Assembly (NCBI RefSeq): GCF_918797505.1
Contig: NC_092797.1
Location: 24,193,372-24,257,371, forward strand
Length of the DNA: 64,000 bases
DNA from: Bemisia tabaci
Taxonomy: Eukaryota; Arthropoda; Insecta; Hemiptera; Aleyrodidae
Reading direction: 5' to 3'
Under the pieces are notes generated by a model. It made no database searches, was not told the origin of the DNA, and saw only the letters and a program-made list of their open reading frames with translations. The position numbers and the translations under genes were made by a program. How positions within the stretch are numbered: position 1 is the first letter of the stretch; each line of letters begins with the position of its first letter. Positions 31,699 to 44,800 of this stretch are shown piece after piece.

Positions 31699-33167
31699 AC
31701 ATATCGACGGTGTAAGTCGGCAATCACATAACTCGGAAAACGCGATTTTTCAGGAGAGGGAAAAAACTCTCTACATTCCTCATCTTTGAAGGTAGAGGGG
31801 AAATAATTCTTGAAGACAGCAAGGATAATATGTTTTATAAGAATCTATCATCATTTTGAATCATATTCTCGTCTGTCAGGAGAAATGACCGAAAAACCGA
31901 GTTACGTGTTTGTGGAACTAAGGTCCAACACTGAATTCCGAGATACCTACGTGGTTGGCAAATTACTGTTTCAAACCTCTTCTTTGCCGATTTTGACTGA
32001 AGAAACACTCAATATAGAGTTTAAAAGGATTGGTTGCTCTAATTTGCCTCTTAAAAAGATTCAGTTAATCCCTCAACATGGATGGAATATCCTGCGTTGC
32101 AAATAATATGGATTATTGGATGCAATGAAGAAACTCAGATCTCATGGTTGTACTGCAGTACACAATTAAAAGGATGGAAAAGGAACCGGCATTTCCAAAA
32201 GTATTATTTTCGATTAAATCTTCTTCTCTGGCGTTCTTAAGTGATCAAACGCCTTCAAGTACCCTTATATGCATCACTGAATCACTGATACCAAAAGTTT
32301 ACTCCCCTTTCATTTAACAGCGACTGTCATACCGCCCATGAAAACAATGTGACTCCGGTCCATTTTTTCTACTAAAGGAGGTATGACTGGGTGTCTGAGT
32401 TTTGACAGCCACTTTAAGAATCCTCTCACTTTAAAAGTAGCCTAAAGTTTCTTGTAACAAACTTTATTTGGCAGCGAATCTTTGAAATGACACCGGAAAT
32501 CAAGTCGACGGCGTAAGTCGGCAATCACATAACTCGGTTTACGACGTCGCAGACTTCCTGTCATACTTTATTTTTTAAACGGAAAACTACTCAATGGCAA
32601 TCCTTTAAGACTGCCATGATTTTTTTTTTTTCTGTGCAAAGAAAATTCTGTATAAACTTCAAGAAATGATGTCAATTGGTTCTCTTTTAAAAAAAATAAC
32701 ATAGAGGCGGAGATTTTCAGACACCGCAAACAAGATAATTATGTGATTGCAGGTTTATTCTGTCGAATTACGCATTAAAATTAAATGAAGATGAAAATAA
32801 GCGGATGATAACCCAGTTATCTGATGGATTAGATGTTAAATGTTAAAACAATAGGTAACAATGTTTTTGTTGTTTGAAGATTCCGTGACGTACTAACTTT
32901 TAAGTTTCCCTCCTAAACTGTTCTTGATTCTTCCCGGGAGAAGCCGCGTTGTGTAAAAATGCGGCGCGACGGAACGAGTAATGTGTTATTGGAATTAAGG
33001 CCGAGATATGTGATTTGAGTTCTATGTTTATAGGTGACTTCCAGATTTTTTTCGACTGAAATATTATGATAGCAGGTAAAGAGCTTCTACTACACTTCAT
33101 TTCTGCAGCTAGCTCAAAACCGCCAAAAATCGAGTTATGTGATTGCCGACTTACACCGTCGATATGT
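31699..33167. mobile_element. DNA transposon with perfect 37-bp inverted ends (1469 bp)
   Basis: The left end 31699-31735 (ACATATCGACGGTGTAAGTC then GGCAATCACATAACTCG) is the exact reverse complement of 33131-33167. A third copy of 32 of these bases, in the left-end orientation and with one change, sits inside at 32505-32536. A 98-codon frame at 31810-32106 is the only sizeable ORF. The superfamily cannot be assigned from the ends. Confidence 0.75.
31810..32106 (+). CDS. ORF inside the 37-bp TIR element, unknown
   Basis: This 98-residue frame begins shortly after the left inverted end and stops at 32104. Its second half is well mixed and protein-like (VFVELRSNTEFRDTYVVGKL). No transposase catalytic motif is recognisable. 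It could be an N-terminal remnant of a protein truncated by internal deletion, or chance. Confidence 0.25.
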   Translation: MKTARIICFIRIYHHFESYSRLSGEMTEKPSYVFVELRSNTEFRDTYVVGKLLFQTSSLPILTEETLNIEFKRIGCSNLPLKKIQLIPQHGWNILRCK

Positions 33168-34245
33168 AAGAGTAAGACAGTCCAACCTGAAACAGTTGAG
33201 TGGCCTTTTTACAGAAAATTTAACCTCCCTTGAGAGAGCGAAATTGAAATATTTATCAAAAAACAGAAAGAAACCTCTGGTTACTGCTTACAACACGAAT
33301 TGGTCAAAGTTCTTGGACAAGAAAACCTCAGGACTGATGCAAATGAAGATGAGGTGAGATACTTGGGTTCAGAAGTGTCTGAAGTAGAGCTGATCATAGC
33401 TCAGAAAAAACTTCATGACAGGTTGCTACTCTTATCAATTCATAGATCCTCCGATCTCTCTTCAAATAGATACTGAAGCTCAGTAGTCAAAGGTATCAAA
33501 AACGAGTAAGAATAAATAACTTGGAATATTCTGTGCTATGGTTGAGTGAGAGAAAATACCTTCAATATACTTCAGCTCCAACGATTCTGATAAGTGGGTT
33601 ACCTCCAATGAAATATACATCTTCAAATAAGAACAGAAAACCTCAGAAAATGAGCAGAAGATTACTGCAAAGAGGCAAATGGATAGCTGTTGAAAGCAAC
33701 TCACCAAACTATCAACATCGAGGCTCATTCTTGGCTCCACATGTTTTTTTTCATCAAATCCAACAGAGATCACCATAGGTATTTCCTTTCGAGACTATTC
33801 CAGTATCCATAAAAAATGAACGTCACAATTCCATTATCACTAACGACGTCGCGCACCAGCACTACTAAATTTTAACTCCGCTATCATCGCAGGAAAATAT
33901 ACGCGACGAGACGACTTTCGAGAGACTTTTCAACGAAAAACTTATTCTCGACGGCACTCCGCGGACACTTGTTGCACAGAACAAGCTCGCACTTCAATCT
34001 TCACGAGAAATCGCACAGCACGGCACGGATTGATCACAATAATCGGGATAGTGTAATTGAAATCTAGAAAACTAAATTTCACTTCAAATTATCAATACTA
34101 CATCCTTCGATCCTTCCACATGAAATTCGGTGTTTACTTTTTGCAGGCAAAGACCCCCTCGAATGAGCAGGCAAGATGGCTGCGTGGCGCACCACCTGAC
34201 TAGAGCAAGGTACACTCAGGTACACTGCTACCAGTAAGGTAACTG

Positions 34246-34448
34246 CAAGGCGGATAAAGAATGGTGGTCGCATTTCGATTTTGGCTGCCATCTTGAAGCG
34301 TTGTGACGTCAGGAGGGTACGGGTTATGCCGTGCAATCCGAGGTTGAGTCGGCCCCCCCGGCCTCGGCCAGCCCATGTACCCGATGTACCCGATACCGTG
34401 TGACGTCCAGAGGGTACGAAATGCGACCACCATTCTTTATCCGTCTTG
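34246..34448. mobile_element. MULE-like MITE with perfect 9-bp target duplication
   Basis: The ends CAAGGCGGATAAAGAATGG and CCATTCTTTATCCGTCTTG are inverted and continue through TGGTCGCATTTCG / CGAAATGCGACCA. AGGTAACTG is repeated exactly at 34237-34245 and 34449-34457. A 9-bp duplication is characteristic of Mutator-like elements. The interior (TGACGTC and CCGAGG...CCTCGG) is also partly palindromic. It is non-coding. Confidence 0.85.
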
Positions 34449-35974
34449 AGGTAACTGGCAGATTCTCCCGTAAGATCGCGTATGGTCACTTTTCGAGGGG
34501 CGGACTTGGCGCGAATTACCCGCGAAAATATGAAATGGGCATTTGGAGTTCAAACTTGGTCCGAATCTGGCGGGAAACGTACCCAACCAGGTATCGAGTG
34601 CTGGAGCCGCGGTAATGCGGTATTGCTGAGCGAAAGCGGGCCAGACAAGTAAGACGGCCCTAACTACTGTTGAATATGAATTAATTACCTAATTATCTCG
34701 AACCTGAGTCATTTTTTAATTCCAGATTGACGTCAAGTCATCAAATTAATTTTTTCTTAAATTTTAAATAAAAAATGAACCGATATAAATACTTTGGAGC
34801 CGCGCATAAACAATTTCATATTTTTTCATTCAATTTGTTGGCCCCCTCCATAGAGTAATTTCTGTCATTCTATCCCCCCCCCCCCCCCCCCTATTGATAG
34901 GTACATGTCAGGCAGCATGCAAACCACCACAAATTAGAAATTACGTCAGGTTTACTTAGGTCAACCCACCCCCTTCATTTTACTCAGAAAATCCGGCTGT
35001 TATCAACTACTGAGATAAATTTTCGATTTATCTGTAATGATTGAGGCTCGGCCTGAAACCACCTTGGACACTGTCATTATCTCAACAGAGTTTAACGAAA
35101 ACCCACCATGTAACAAAGTAAAATGATGAAATTTCAACTTTTTTTTCTTTTTTTTTCTTGGAGGATGACAATACTTCCTCTCTACCCTAGGGGAGCGAGA
35201 AAGTAAAAATACAATTACAATTTTTCGCAAACATTCAGGGATGCTGAGGGAGTGAATTAAATGAAAGAAAAAGTTACTTTTGGGGAAAACTTTCAAATAT
35301 TATTTTTGTACAAATACGCGTGTACTTGGATGATTGAGACACAGGTAAAATGTTCATTTCAAATAAGAAAAGGCTTTAAAAATAATACATTGGTCAAACA
35401 ACTTAAAATTAACAGTCTCAGGTTAGGAACAAACAACATAAAAATTGAGTTGGGTATGGAAATACTGCCCCCTCCTCTAAAAATAAGTAAATAAATGCTT
35501 GGGGAATACATCTACTTATAGATTATTTGTGTACAAGTCAGTGCTTATGTTATTGAGCTAGAGGTGATACTTCCTTCCAAACAAGGAAAATCGATTCTTT
35601 TATCATTTTCAGGAGGCCCTTCAATTACTTGTAAGAAAATAAACTACACCACGTGTCTAATGGTTACAAATGGCAAATTTAAAGCATTACCTACGTGAGG
35701 TCGGAATGGGGTCAATAAGATTCTCTTGATTGATGAGAGCTAAGTTCTCAGTTTTTTTTACTCTGATGCAATCATAATGCTCATTGATATCTATTATTTC
35801 CAATTTGGCGCATTGAAACAAGACAGTTTTTATATTTACCACATAAGTAAATATCAACAATTTCTGCAAAACAAGGCAAATTTTCAGCTATATCATAAAT
35901 AAGAACCATCTCGGATGAATACCTAGTGCCGTATAACATTTTATCCAGGAAACTTATAAACCTTCTGTGTTAAG

Positions 35975-36551
35975 TCAGTTATTTTTTACTAAATAATTGG
36001 GAAAATTTTGCAACTCATCTGGGAGAGAAACAATGTCTTCTGAGCCCCATTCAAATAACTCATTCAAAAACTTATCAGAAAAAATAGAAGTCTGGAAATT
36101 TAATTGACTATTCACAACTAGCGTGTACTTTGGGTTTACCCTACCAGCAACGACATTTGCATTATTCTTACTAATTCTGTGTTTCCCATCAAACCTAAAG
36201 ACCCACAAATTCACGCAAGTACCAAATTTTCTCAGGAAATTGGGATAATGGGTTAGATGATGGAATTTATTTTTCAAAGATTCGCCAGACAGATCATGAT
36301 AGGTTGTGTTTAATTCGCCGATGTACAGTTCCAACAAACCGGAAACCTGGTTTCCTGTTTTTGTCTTTTTGAATCGAGGGGGCAAGCAGATACTCCAGAA
36401 GCTGTTTCAGCTTATGGTATAAACCCCATATTGTACATATATATCCTTCTGGAATCATATCACCTATTATGAGCGAAAAGAATCTAACTAAAGGGTCATT
36501 CCACTGTTCCGGGTGTGACAACAATTTAACATTAAACAAGAATTTGGACAC
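35975..36551 (-). pseudogene. Frame-broken transposase-like fragment
   Basis: Two overlapping minus-strand frames (36294-36551 then 35975-36385) read as one protein interrupted by a frame change in the overlap. The second contains FHHLTHYPNFLRKFG followed by LWVFRFDGKHR. This pattern resembles the His-Tyr-Pro ... Arg-(Phe/Tyr)-(Asp/Glu)-x-Lys-His core seen in uncharacterised insect transposon-derived proteins. The exact superfamily is uncertain. The 3' part is duplicated at 37898-38018. Confidence 0.4.
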
Positions 36552-37897
36552 TTCCTTGGGGTTTAATTAAAAAAGAATTTGCTCTAGCAAAAAGAACTTT
36601 TTTTTATAGATCATTATAGTTTATCAGAAATTGGTTTTACTTTGTTCCATTCCTCAGAAAAAATTAAAAGGGTACTTTACGGGTGTAACCAATTTTGGAA
36701 GTGAGTTTTACCTCAGTGAATGTAAAGCGGAAACTCACAGCGAATTTTATGACTGTAAAAATCTGATTAAATTATATATTAAAGTGGAGGGTTTTTTCTT
36801 CAGCTGCTGATGATCTGTTTCCAATTTTCTTCTTTTCTTTCCTTGAAAAATGGGAAAGTTCGCGTTATGGGTGTGAAAAATTGTTTCTATGAGGTCCATC
36901 AATTCGGAGAGAGTTTGAAGTTAAAAAACTTACTTTTTTCCTAAGCTTTTGAAGAACTTAGGAGGCCCTAACCATATTTTTCGAGGCCACAATCATTCTT
37001 TTCACAAAAATTCTTATCGGAACCAATAAAGGATTTAGGAATCCCTGCCGTTTGCAAATTCTCCATTCAATTAGATGATCTCTTGAAAAAGCGCTCTACC
37101 CTAATGAAGGGGGGTTTCACGCCTTAAATCTTGCTGAGTTTGAATGCACCTGAATAAGTTGTGAGGATTTTTTTTCTTTAATTTGAAGAAAAGAAAAAAG
37201 ATAAAAAGTACTAATTTTTTGTTTCTATCTTTCTTTTTTTCAGATCACTGAGTAGCATGCTGTATATTACTAGCTGCTTGTTTTATTATATTTTCTTTAA
37301 ACTGCAGAGAATGTCTGTTCTTTGCATGTATTTTTGTCATGAGCTCTCGTGATTTTTTAATTGTTGTTAAAAATGAAGGTTTTTTTAAAGAAATAAAAAA
37401 ATAAACTAAATAAATAAAAGTTAAAAAACTTATCGGTGTTTATTTCTTAATTGTTCTTCCTTCGACAAAAACATGTAGCAGCTCTCATTATTTTCGTCTC
37501 CTTGTTCAGTAATTTAGGCTACCACTAATTTTCTTGTAAAAATACTGTGTAGTGTAGTTGCTTGAGCTAATGAAAGCAGGATGCATTGCAACTTCATTTC
37601 CTGATGATTTTCAATCATCAATTCATTAGGGTCAAAAAGCATCCTGATTTTCTTTTTCAATTGTATCTACCCATAAGTTTTTTCAGTAACTTCTGGTTTT
37701 TAATGAACGTTTTAAGTTTTTTTTTTTCGATTGTGTATTGTAGCATCCAGTCGGCATGTCAGATATATCAATGAAATTCGAATAAATCCGATGCAACTTT
37801 CGCTAATTGGGTTCTTGCCATTTCTCTTTTTATTCACACATGTCATGAAATTATCTATGCATGGTTTTTTCTTCTTTTTCCATTTATTAAAGTAAGT

Positions 37898-38018
37898 TAT
37901 TTTTTAATAATAACTGGGAAAATTTTGCAACTCATCTAGGAGAGAAACAATTTCTTCTACGCTCCATTCAAGTAAACCATTTAAAAACTTATCAGAAAAA
38001 ATAGGAGTCTGGAAATTA
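37898..38018 (-). repeat. Diverged direct copy of 35985-36101
   Basis: GGGAAAATTTTGCAACTCAT, AGGAGAGAAACAAT and AAAACTTATCAGAAAAAATA are shared between this region and the 3' end of the transposase-like fragment, with about 15% differences. This suggests a second truncated copy of the same element, in the same orientation, about 1.9 kb away. Confidence 0.7.
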
Positions 38019-38926
38019 TGAGTGGCGGTAGCCACATCCGGGCAAGTCACCTATCCTCCAAGAATGGGCCTGTTGCACTCGGGAGGGATTTTGTTTTTGA
38101 GAGTAATGAGCCACTTTCATGTAAATTTTCACGAAAAAATGGTTAGTGTGGTTAATAACACTCTTAGTTTGATATTAAAGCTGCAGAAGTTAAATAAAGT
38201 TCAAAGTTCCAACGGAGGCCTCTCATTGGTCGGCTACATCACAACCAGCATGCTTATTTCCCGCCGTTTCGATGCACCTGTGTTTCCCAATTAGGAATCC
38301 AAATTTGTACTTTAAAACGAATTTAGGTCAATTTGTAACTTATTTTACCAAATTTTCTTGCAGAATTTTGACGACCCCCCCCCCCAAAAAAAAAAAATTT
38401 AAAGGCGGTGGCTGCTGCCTAACTGGATATATACGGAGAAACTGCATCGGGCTCGCCTGCACGGTTTGTGGCCCATTCAGCTCTCCTGCTAATTAAGTCG
38501 TAGAGTAAAGCCCAACAACCCAATAATATTTGGGTAGATTGAAATTACCAGAAAACTTTAGTTGTTACTGTGAATCTTGAAATTTATTATTTAACCTCCC
38601 CAGGCAGTTCAAATGAACCACATTTTCTACAGTAAAAAGGAATACCCTTTAAAAAGGTCTTTTAAGTAGGTATCTGAAAAAAAATTCTGAACACTGCGTG
38701 CATAACATCCATAACTTTTTTACTGTTACCAGTGGAGGCAAACTAGGTACATTAAGTTCCACTAAGAACATGGCATAGAAATTGATAGGTTATCATTCCA
38801 TACATCTTCATCTTAAATTAATGTATGATATCAACTTTTGCATATACCATCAGTGCACTTATACAAAATAATCCTTTCTTATGTGAGCAAAGATGAGATT
38901 GAACTCCAACACAATGTGTTGATAAG

Positions 38927-39294
38927 AAGGTGGAGAAATGGTGCTGGGTCCACACCATTTCGTGGGGAAACAAAGCCAAGAAATACCAAAAATTAAAATT
39001 AGAGTCAAAAATAAATTTTTAGAACTCTAATGCACACCAGTACGAAACTGAGGGGGGAGAGTGTTCAGCTCAGGCAGTTTGCAATGGAATATTAAGTTGG
39101 AGTCACGCCGAGAAATCTATACCGGTTTGGGCCTTATTAGACCTCATCAGCAGATCACACTCGGCAGTGAACCCGAGACACTGGTGCGCATTAGAGTTCT
39201 AAAAATTTATTTTTGACTCTAATTTTAATTTTTGGTATTTCTTGGCTTTGTTTCCCCGCGAAATGGTGTGGACCCAGCACCATTTCTCCACCTT
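38927..39294. mobile_element. Fold-back element with ~120-bp arms
   Basis: The left arm starts AAGGTGGAGAAATGGTGCTG and the right arm ends CAGCACCATTTCTCCACCTT. The arms are highly similar to about 39049 and from about 39177. The centre is unique. It is non-coding, and I see no clear target duplication. Confidence 0.8.
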
Positions 39295-39299
39295 GTTAC

Positions 39300-41658
39300 T
39301 TACAGTTCGGGCCACTTCTTAGTGTTTGATTTTTTCATGTGTTGATAAGGCGCGTCATTAACTCGCACATATCAACCCCTTTAGTTTTCATTTACAGAGA
39401 TATCAAAATAGGCAAGTAGCACAACAAGAGAATTCATACGATCCAACACTTCGACGACGCACTTTGACGAGACCGTGTATTGTGAATGTAGGAAGCCATT
39501 CGGACGAGTTTAAGTTTTTTGATCTGCCTCCAGCAAAATCTTATCAGATTCTTAAAGAAAAGTGTTACGTAATAATTTAAGCGAAGAAAGGAAAAATTCT
39601 GTTCAACTCCTGAAAGAGAAAGTCGATTTAAAGGTATTTTGGGGCTAAGATATCCAAATCACTGGTATGATAAATTCAGTCATATTATTGAAAAGAAATT
39701 GAATCGATATAAATGCAATTGCATTAAATATGTCTTGATTTTGTTATTTTAAACGTATTTCCATGCAAAGAAGTTCGACCATGTCCATGCTTTATTCATT
39801 CATGAATTGAAAGTAAGCAATCTACATCCCGAAAATCTACCGATTTGCCGTAAAAAATTGCAGAAACTTGATATACTAGGTCGATGCACCCACTTGGTGA
39901 ATTTGTCAACTAATTTCGTGAGTGCAAATATATAAAAATCAATATTCTATAGTCATTTTGGGTGCATTTATTTTTCATGAAACAATAATAATTTTCATCC
40001 TGAAAAACTATCAATTTTCCGTATAAAAGCGAAAAAATCGAAAGGTGTCGACTCCCTGACGTGAAAATTAGATTCTACGTGTAAAAATACTTACCTATGG
40101 ATATGCTGAGCAGAAACCATGTGTGGACACAGTTAGCAGTCTGCGGCAACATCAGTTCAACAGAATAACGGCAAAAATTAAATCGGATTTTAGCCGCTTT
40201 GCCCGCCTCTCCTCGTTATTTACAAACCGTTCCTATACTCATCTCAAAATTTTTCTCACAGCTTTGAGTTATTATCAGCTTCCATTTAAATCCTGGTTCG
40301 ATGACCGAATCGGCTGCCCAAAAAGCAAGCCATTTTTGAAAGGTTGTATGAGAAATTCGTGATATTATCGGCTCTCAGGAAATCACCCAATGGCTAAAAT
40401 TGGTGGTATAAATGTTTGAGTGCTTAAAATAATCGTATTCAAGAAACTAAGGCATTAGACTATGGAGTCAATTTCGTTTTAATAATATAACGGGATTTAC
40501 TACCGGTGATTTAGCTATTATAGCCCCAGAATACTTTTAAAGCGCCTTTACTTTCCAGAATCTTGACGGAATTTTTTTTTGGCTTAAACGACTCAAGAGA
40601 CATTGTAGTTAAAAAATATAAAGAATTTTCGATTTTGACAAAGAGAAAAAAAAATGTTCGTTCAGGCACACCGTGTATTGTATGGAGTACTGCAGGCTGC
40701 TATTCAACCCTTGTCTTCAGGTTAAAATTCTTACAAGGAAGCCCTTTGCAAGAGGCAAATTTTTTGTAATTTCTCCCAATATTTTCTCCATTATATAATT
40801 GAACTGCTTGTCAAATTCTGAGGTCAATTATATTTAATTGCAATTTATACATTTCTTTTTTTCCCTTCATTTTATTTTTTGTATGGAGAAGTTTCGTTGA
40901 TTTCTTCGGATTTCAAATACTGTAACTTCTCTTCTATTCGGCCGATTTTTATGAATGAGACCCCTTTTAATTCGTCTTTTAACGCAGAGTAAGGAAAAAA
41001 TTGCTAAGTACACACGAAACAATTTTTTCGAAAATTGGACGAATCCTAGCGTGACGGTGAAATGGTTAATCAAGCGTAAATAATCGGGCGAGGGTTTGGG
41101 TTGAGGGTTGAGTGCTGATCTGCTCAGCAATCCTCGAATCAGTTCGTTTGCTTCTGCTTATATATGCATATTTTAAATTAGCGCGGAGCATTCTAAGGTT
41201 TTCTTTAAAAAAACCAAGTAACGTAGACTCTTGGTATTCATTGTACATAAACTAGAAAGCCCCAGAATGAGAAAAAACTTTAAATCATAATTATTGACGG
41301 ATTAGTAAACTTTTTACACGCTTTGGAAAATCTCAGAAGTTCCGGCAGTCACTTTCCGGTAAGGAACTAAGGGACTCGGTTATTGTATCGAGTGGGGGGT
41401 CGAAACGATCGCAAAGGCGGAATACTATGTATATGCGCCAACTAGTTCATTTACAGAAAAGAGACTTAACATTTAATATTGTTTCATACAAAATATACAG
41501 AATTTCTATTGATGAGAAATCACTGGGTAAAATATTGTTCAAAAATATTTACACAATTATAAATAACAACAAAGGGAGCATATTTAAAGGAATGGTAACC
41601 ACATGAACAAGACTGCTCCTTAAACTCATGTTTCAAGGGAGATGCTTGACAACGAGAG
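39300..41658. other. Intergenic DNA downstream of GFM1
   Basis: This AT-rich stretch has no recognisable gene. The lower end of the GFM1 transcript should fall near its right edge: on the minus strand an ATTAAA hexamer occurs at 41472-41477, a candidate poly(A) signal about 180 bases after the stop codon. Confidence 0.4.
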
Positions 41659-41877
41659 TTAGTCAGATCTAGTTGAGTATTTAGCCTTCCTTTTCTCTTT
41701 CTCTTTTTCTTTGCTTGAGGGTCCAATTCCTAAACTTTCTTCATATTTAGTGATAAGTTCTTGTTGCAAGGCTGGCAAGCATGGTGCATACTTTGAAAAT
41801 TCCATTGCGAACTCACCTTTGCCTTGAGTTGTAGATCTTACCTCTGTAGCATAGCCAAACATTTCATTTAAAGGTAC
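41659..41877 (-). CDS. GFM1: GFM1 exon 12 (C-terminus)
   Basis: It encodes residues 689-760 and the stop. It starts [15 protein letters not shown] and ends in a Lys/Glu-rich tail ([11 protein letters not shown]) typical of the variable C-terminus. The acceptor is TTTTTATGCAG/GTA; the numt ends just upstream of this acceptor. Confidence 0.97.
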   Translation of the reverse strand, partial: VPLNEMFGYATEVRSTTQGKGEFAMEFSKYAPCLPALQQELITKYEESLGIGPSSKEKEKEKRKAKYSTRSD

Positions 41878-44800
41878 CTGCATAAAAAAATATACATATA
41901 TCGGTTTATTAATAACATTGTAATAGCCCCCGCAAGAACAGGAAGTGAAATCAATAATAAAAACACAGTAATTAATACTGACCAAACAAACAACCCTAAG
42001 CATTCAAAGTTTATGCCAAGAGCCCGCATATTAAAAATAGTAACAATAAAATTAACTGAACCTAAGATTGAAGACACACCGGCAATATGTAAAGAAAAGA
42101 TTAGTAAATCAACTGATAACCCCCTATGAGTTAACCATATAGTATAACCTAATATATATATGAGGGGGTGTGTGTGTGTGAGATAGGAATCTGAAAAGGC
42201 TTTCATGCTGACTAGAATCATGATGGCCTTTTGGTGTAACCCAGCACTCTCGGCTAAGATAATGATGATACAATGAACAATTAAGTAAATAGTAAAGTGA
42301 TTTTTGAAAACTCATAAATTCCTTCACCTTTATTTTTAATTGGACAGTTGCTTGACAGGCTACTGGTTAGCATCCTCAGAAAACGAGTTGTGACTCACAA
42401 AGTGCAATTTTCCAATTGAAAACGAGTTTGAAGGAATTTAAGATATTTCAAAAATTGCGCAACATTATACTTGTCCATTTTAATGATATTCGTTGTTCAT
42501 ACAGGTACTTATCCTCTTCAACTTAAAAATACCAATGTTTCTCAGGCATATATTATTAAAATGATAATCCTTAAAATCTGAAATAAATTGATACCTGTAA
42601 TCCAGTAGAAATAATACAGAAAAGAGTGCAAGGTGCAAATGATCTTTAAGAGCCCATTACTTTTATATCCACTTGATCAGATGGAATGAGTCGTTTTAAC
42701 CAATATGTTCTGTCATCTTTTAAAAATATTACAAAAGAACAGCCTGCAGTAATTCCTTTTTTAGCATTTTCCTTTTTTGACACTTCCCAAAAAACTGCAT
42801 TTGTACTCATGAAAAAAGAGCCTTTTCAAATGCAGTTTTAACTGCATGTTTGTAACAAGCAACTACATAAATCATAATGAGAGCTAATTCTAATTTGGGG
42901 GCTAACCATCTGAGAACCTGAACAACGTATCTTTGTTTCCAGAGTAGCAGATATTTTGACACCATTTTTTTTTTCAGAGAAAGCTCATTATCACTGTCGA
43001 CTGTCGCACTAAATTCAAGTGATTTCTCTGTGTCCTTTAAAGAATTTTCTCTGAAAATTTTATACCAAAATCAAGGATAAAATCTTCTCAGAAAATTAAA
43101 AATTGAGCAGAAGTTTTGAAACAACCCACTGGTAATTCGTCTTCTAACGATTTCACCATCTGTTTGAGTGTTAGCCTTCCTTCAAAACAATTAGACTTAA
43201 TGTACTCTTTCCTGGGGAGAGGACTGCAAATAAGGAGTGTTGGCGAAGGACCCTGTACATTCCTAATGGAAAAGTGCACCACAATTTTTAATTTTTTTAT
43301 TGCGTTCAACTCATCTCAAGATGCTGATAAAAAGTCAACATTGCGCCAACTTTCCACAATGCACCGTTTTCGCACAAAACACCCGGAATGCTTCAATTAT
43401 TCGGCAATAAAGAGTCAGAAAGATTCCTCATTTCAGCACTCGAGTGAACAGTCAGACGAGGAAATCAGGGGAACTCCAGAACCGAGCGGCAGTCTTATCT
43501 CGGATTCTGCACGCCTTTTGGCTTCACCATCCAAATCAGATTTGTGAGGAGCATTAGAACAGGAAAGTCGGAGAAAAACAGTAAATGTCAAACAGACGAG
43601 AGCAGGAGGGAGACAGCCTCAGAGTAGGCAGGAATAGATAAGGAGACAGACACTCGCTACGTTTTTTCTTACTCACATCAGACCTGTTCTTGAATGCTTC
43701 GTTATGTTTGACTCTTTAGCGTCGAATAATTGAAGCAATCCAGGCGTATTGTGTGAAAGCGGTGCATCGTAGAAAGTTGGCGCAATGATCACTTTTCATC
43801 AGCATCTTGAGATGAATGAATGCAGTAAAAAAATTAAAAATTGATCATTGTGCACTTACCCAAAAGGAGTGTGCAGCGTCCTTTCCGCCTTGGTCACTAT
43901 CTACAAAGACCAGATACAATATATGAATTCAATATGTGTAGAACCAAAAGTAAGATCAATTGTATATTTCATAGAGGACAACATACCTCTGCGTAGAGCG
44001 TGGACCATCCTTCCGAGCTCTCAGTTCCTAAGACAAGCCCGTGTCGTTTGGTTATCTGACCCATTACTGTGCCGAAATGTTCACTGGGGACCGTTACTTC
44101 CACGTACATGATGGGTTCTATAATTTGCCAATGTCCATCTCGAAAAGCTGTAAAAGACAAATTCAATGTGATTCAATTACAAATTCACTGGATGGTTAAG
44201 GGATCCCAATACTGTGTCTTTGATTAGCAAGCTTTCTCATTGCAATTGTTTCTGAGAAGCCATTTCAGAGCTGGATCTGACTGTTTAAAGAGATATTTTT
44301 TATACTAAGTGTATAACTTCAATTTTATACCCCCAGCAAATCCTACAACTTGTATGGATGGTTGCATCACTGAAAAGGATGAGTTGATGTAAGATTTAAA
44401 ATGAGTTATCTTCCGTTTCATCCTTTAATTAATTATGAAACGCTGAAAGGAAAGCTTGAGTGTGTTGACATTACAGAGAGATAACAGCATATAAATGCAT
44501 GTTCTGTCCGGGGCATCATGTTCTGTATTTAATTTATTATTCTTAGGTTTCCCGAGTATTTCCTAATTGTTGTTTTTAGAGGTTTTTATATGAACTCGAA
44601 AAAAGGTTTCAGTCACAAGGAAACTAGGATATGGTGTCTAAAATTTTTGACCTGGCTCATTCCCTGATTTTCAGGAGCTCATTCCTTGACAAGAAACTGG
44701 TGTTTTTTCCAACTTCCCCAGGATTTTCTGGGGGAAAAGAATAGAACTCTCCAGAGTTCCATTTAGGAATATCAATTTTAATTCATCCTTCAGCCATTTC

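Noticed and set aside
41868..42221. 117-codon minus-strand ORF as a host membrane protein
   Set aside because: The hydrophobic sequence is cytochrome oxidase subunit I, so it is a numt; flanking parts are intron.
43116..43547. 143-codon plus-strand ORF in GFM1 intron 11
   Set aside because: It overlaps one arm of an inverted repeat, has no domain, and is antisense to the gene.
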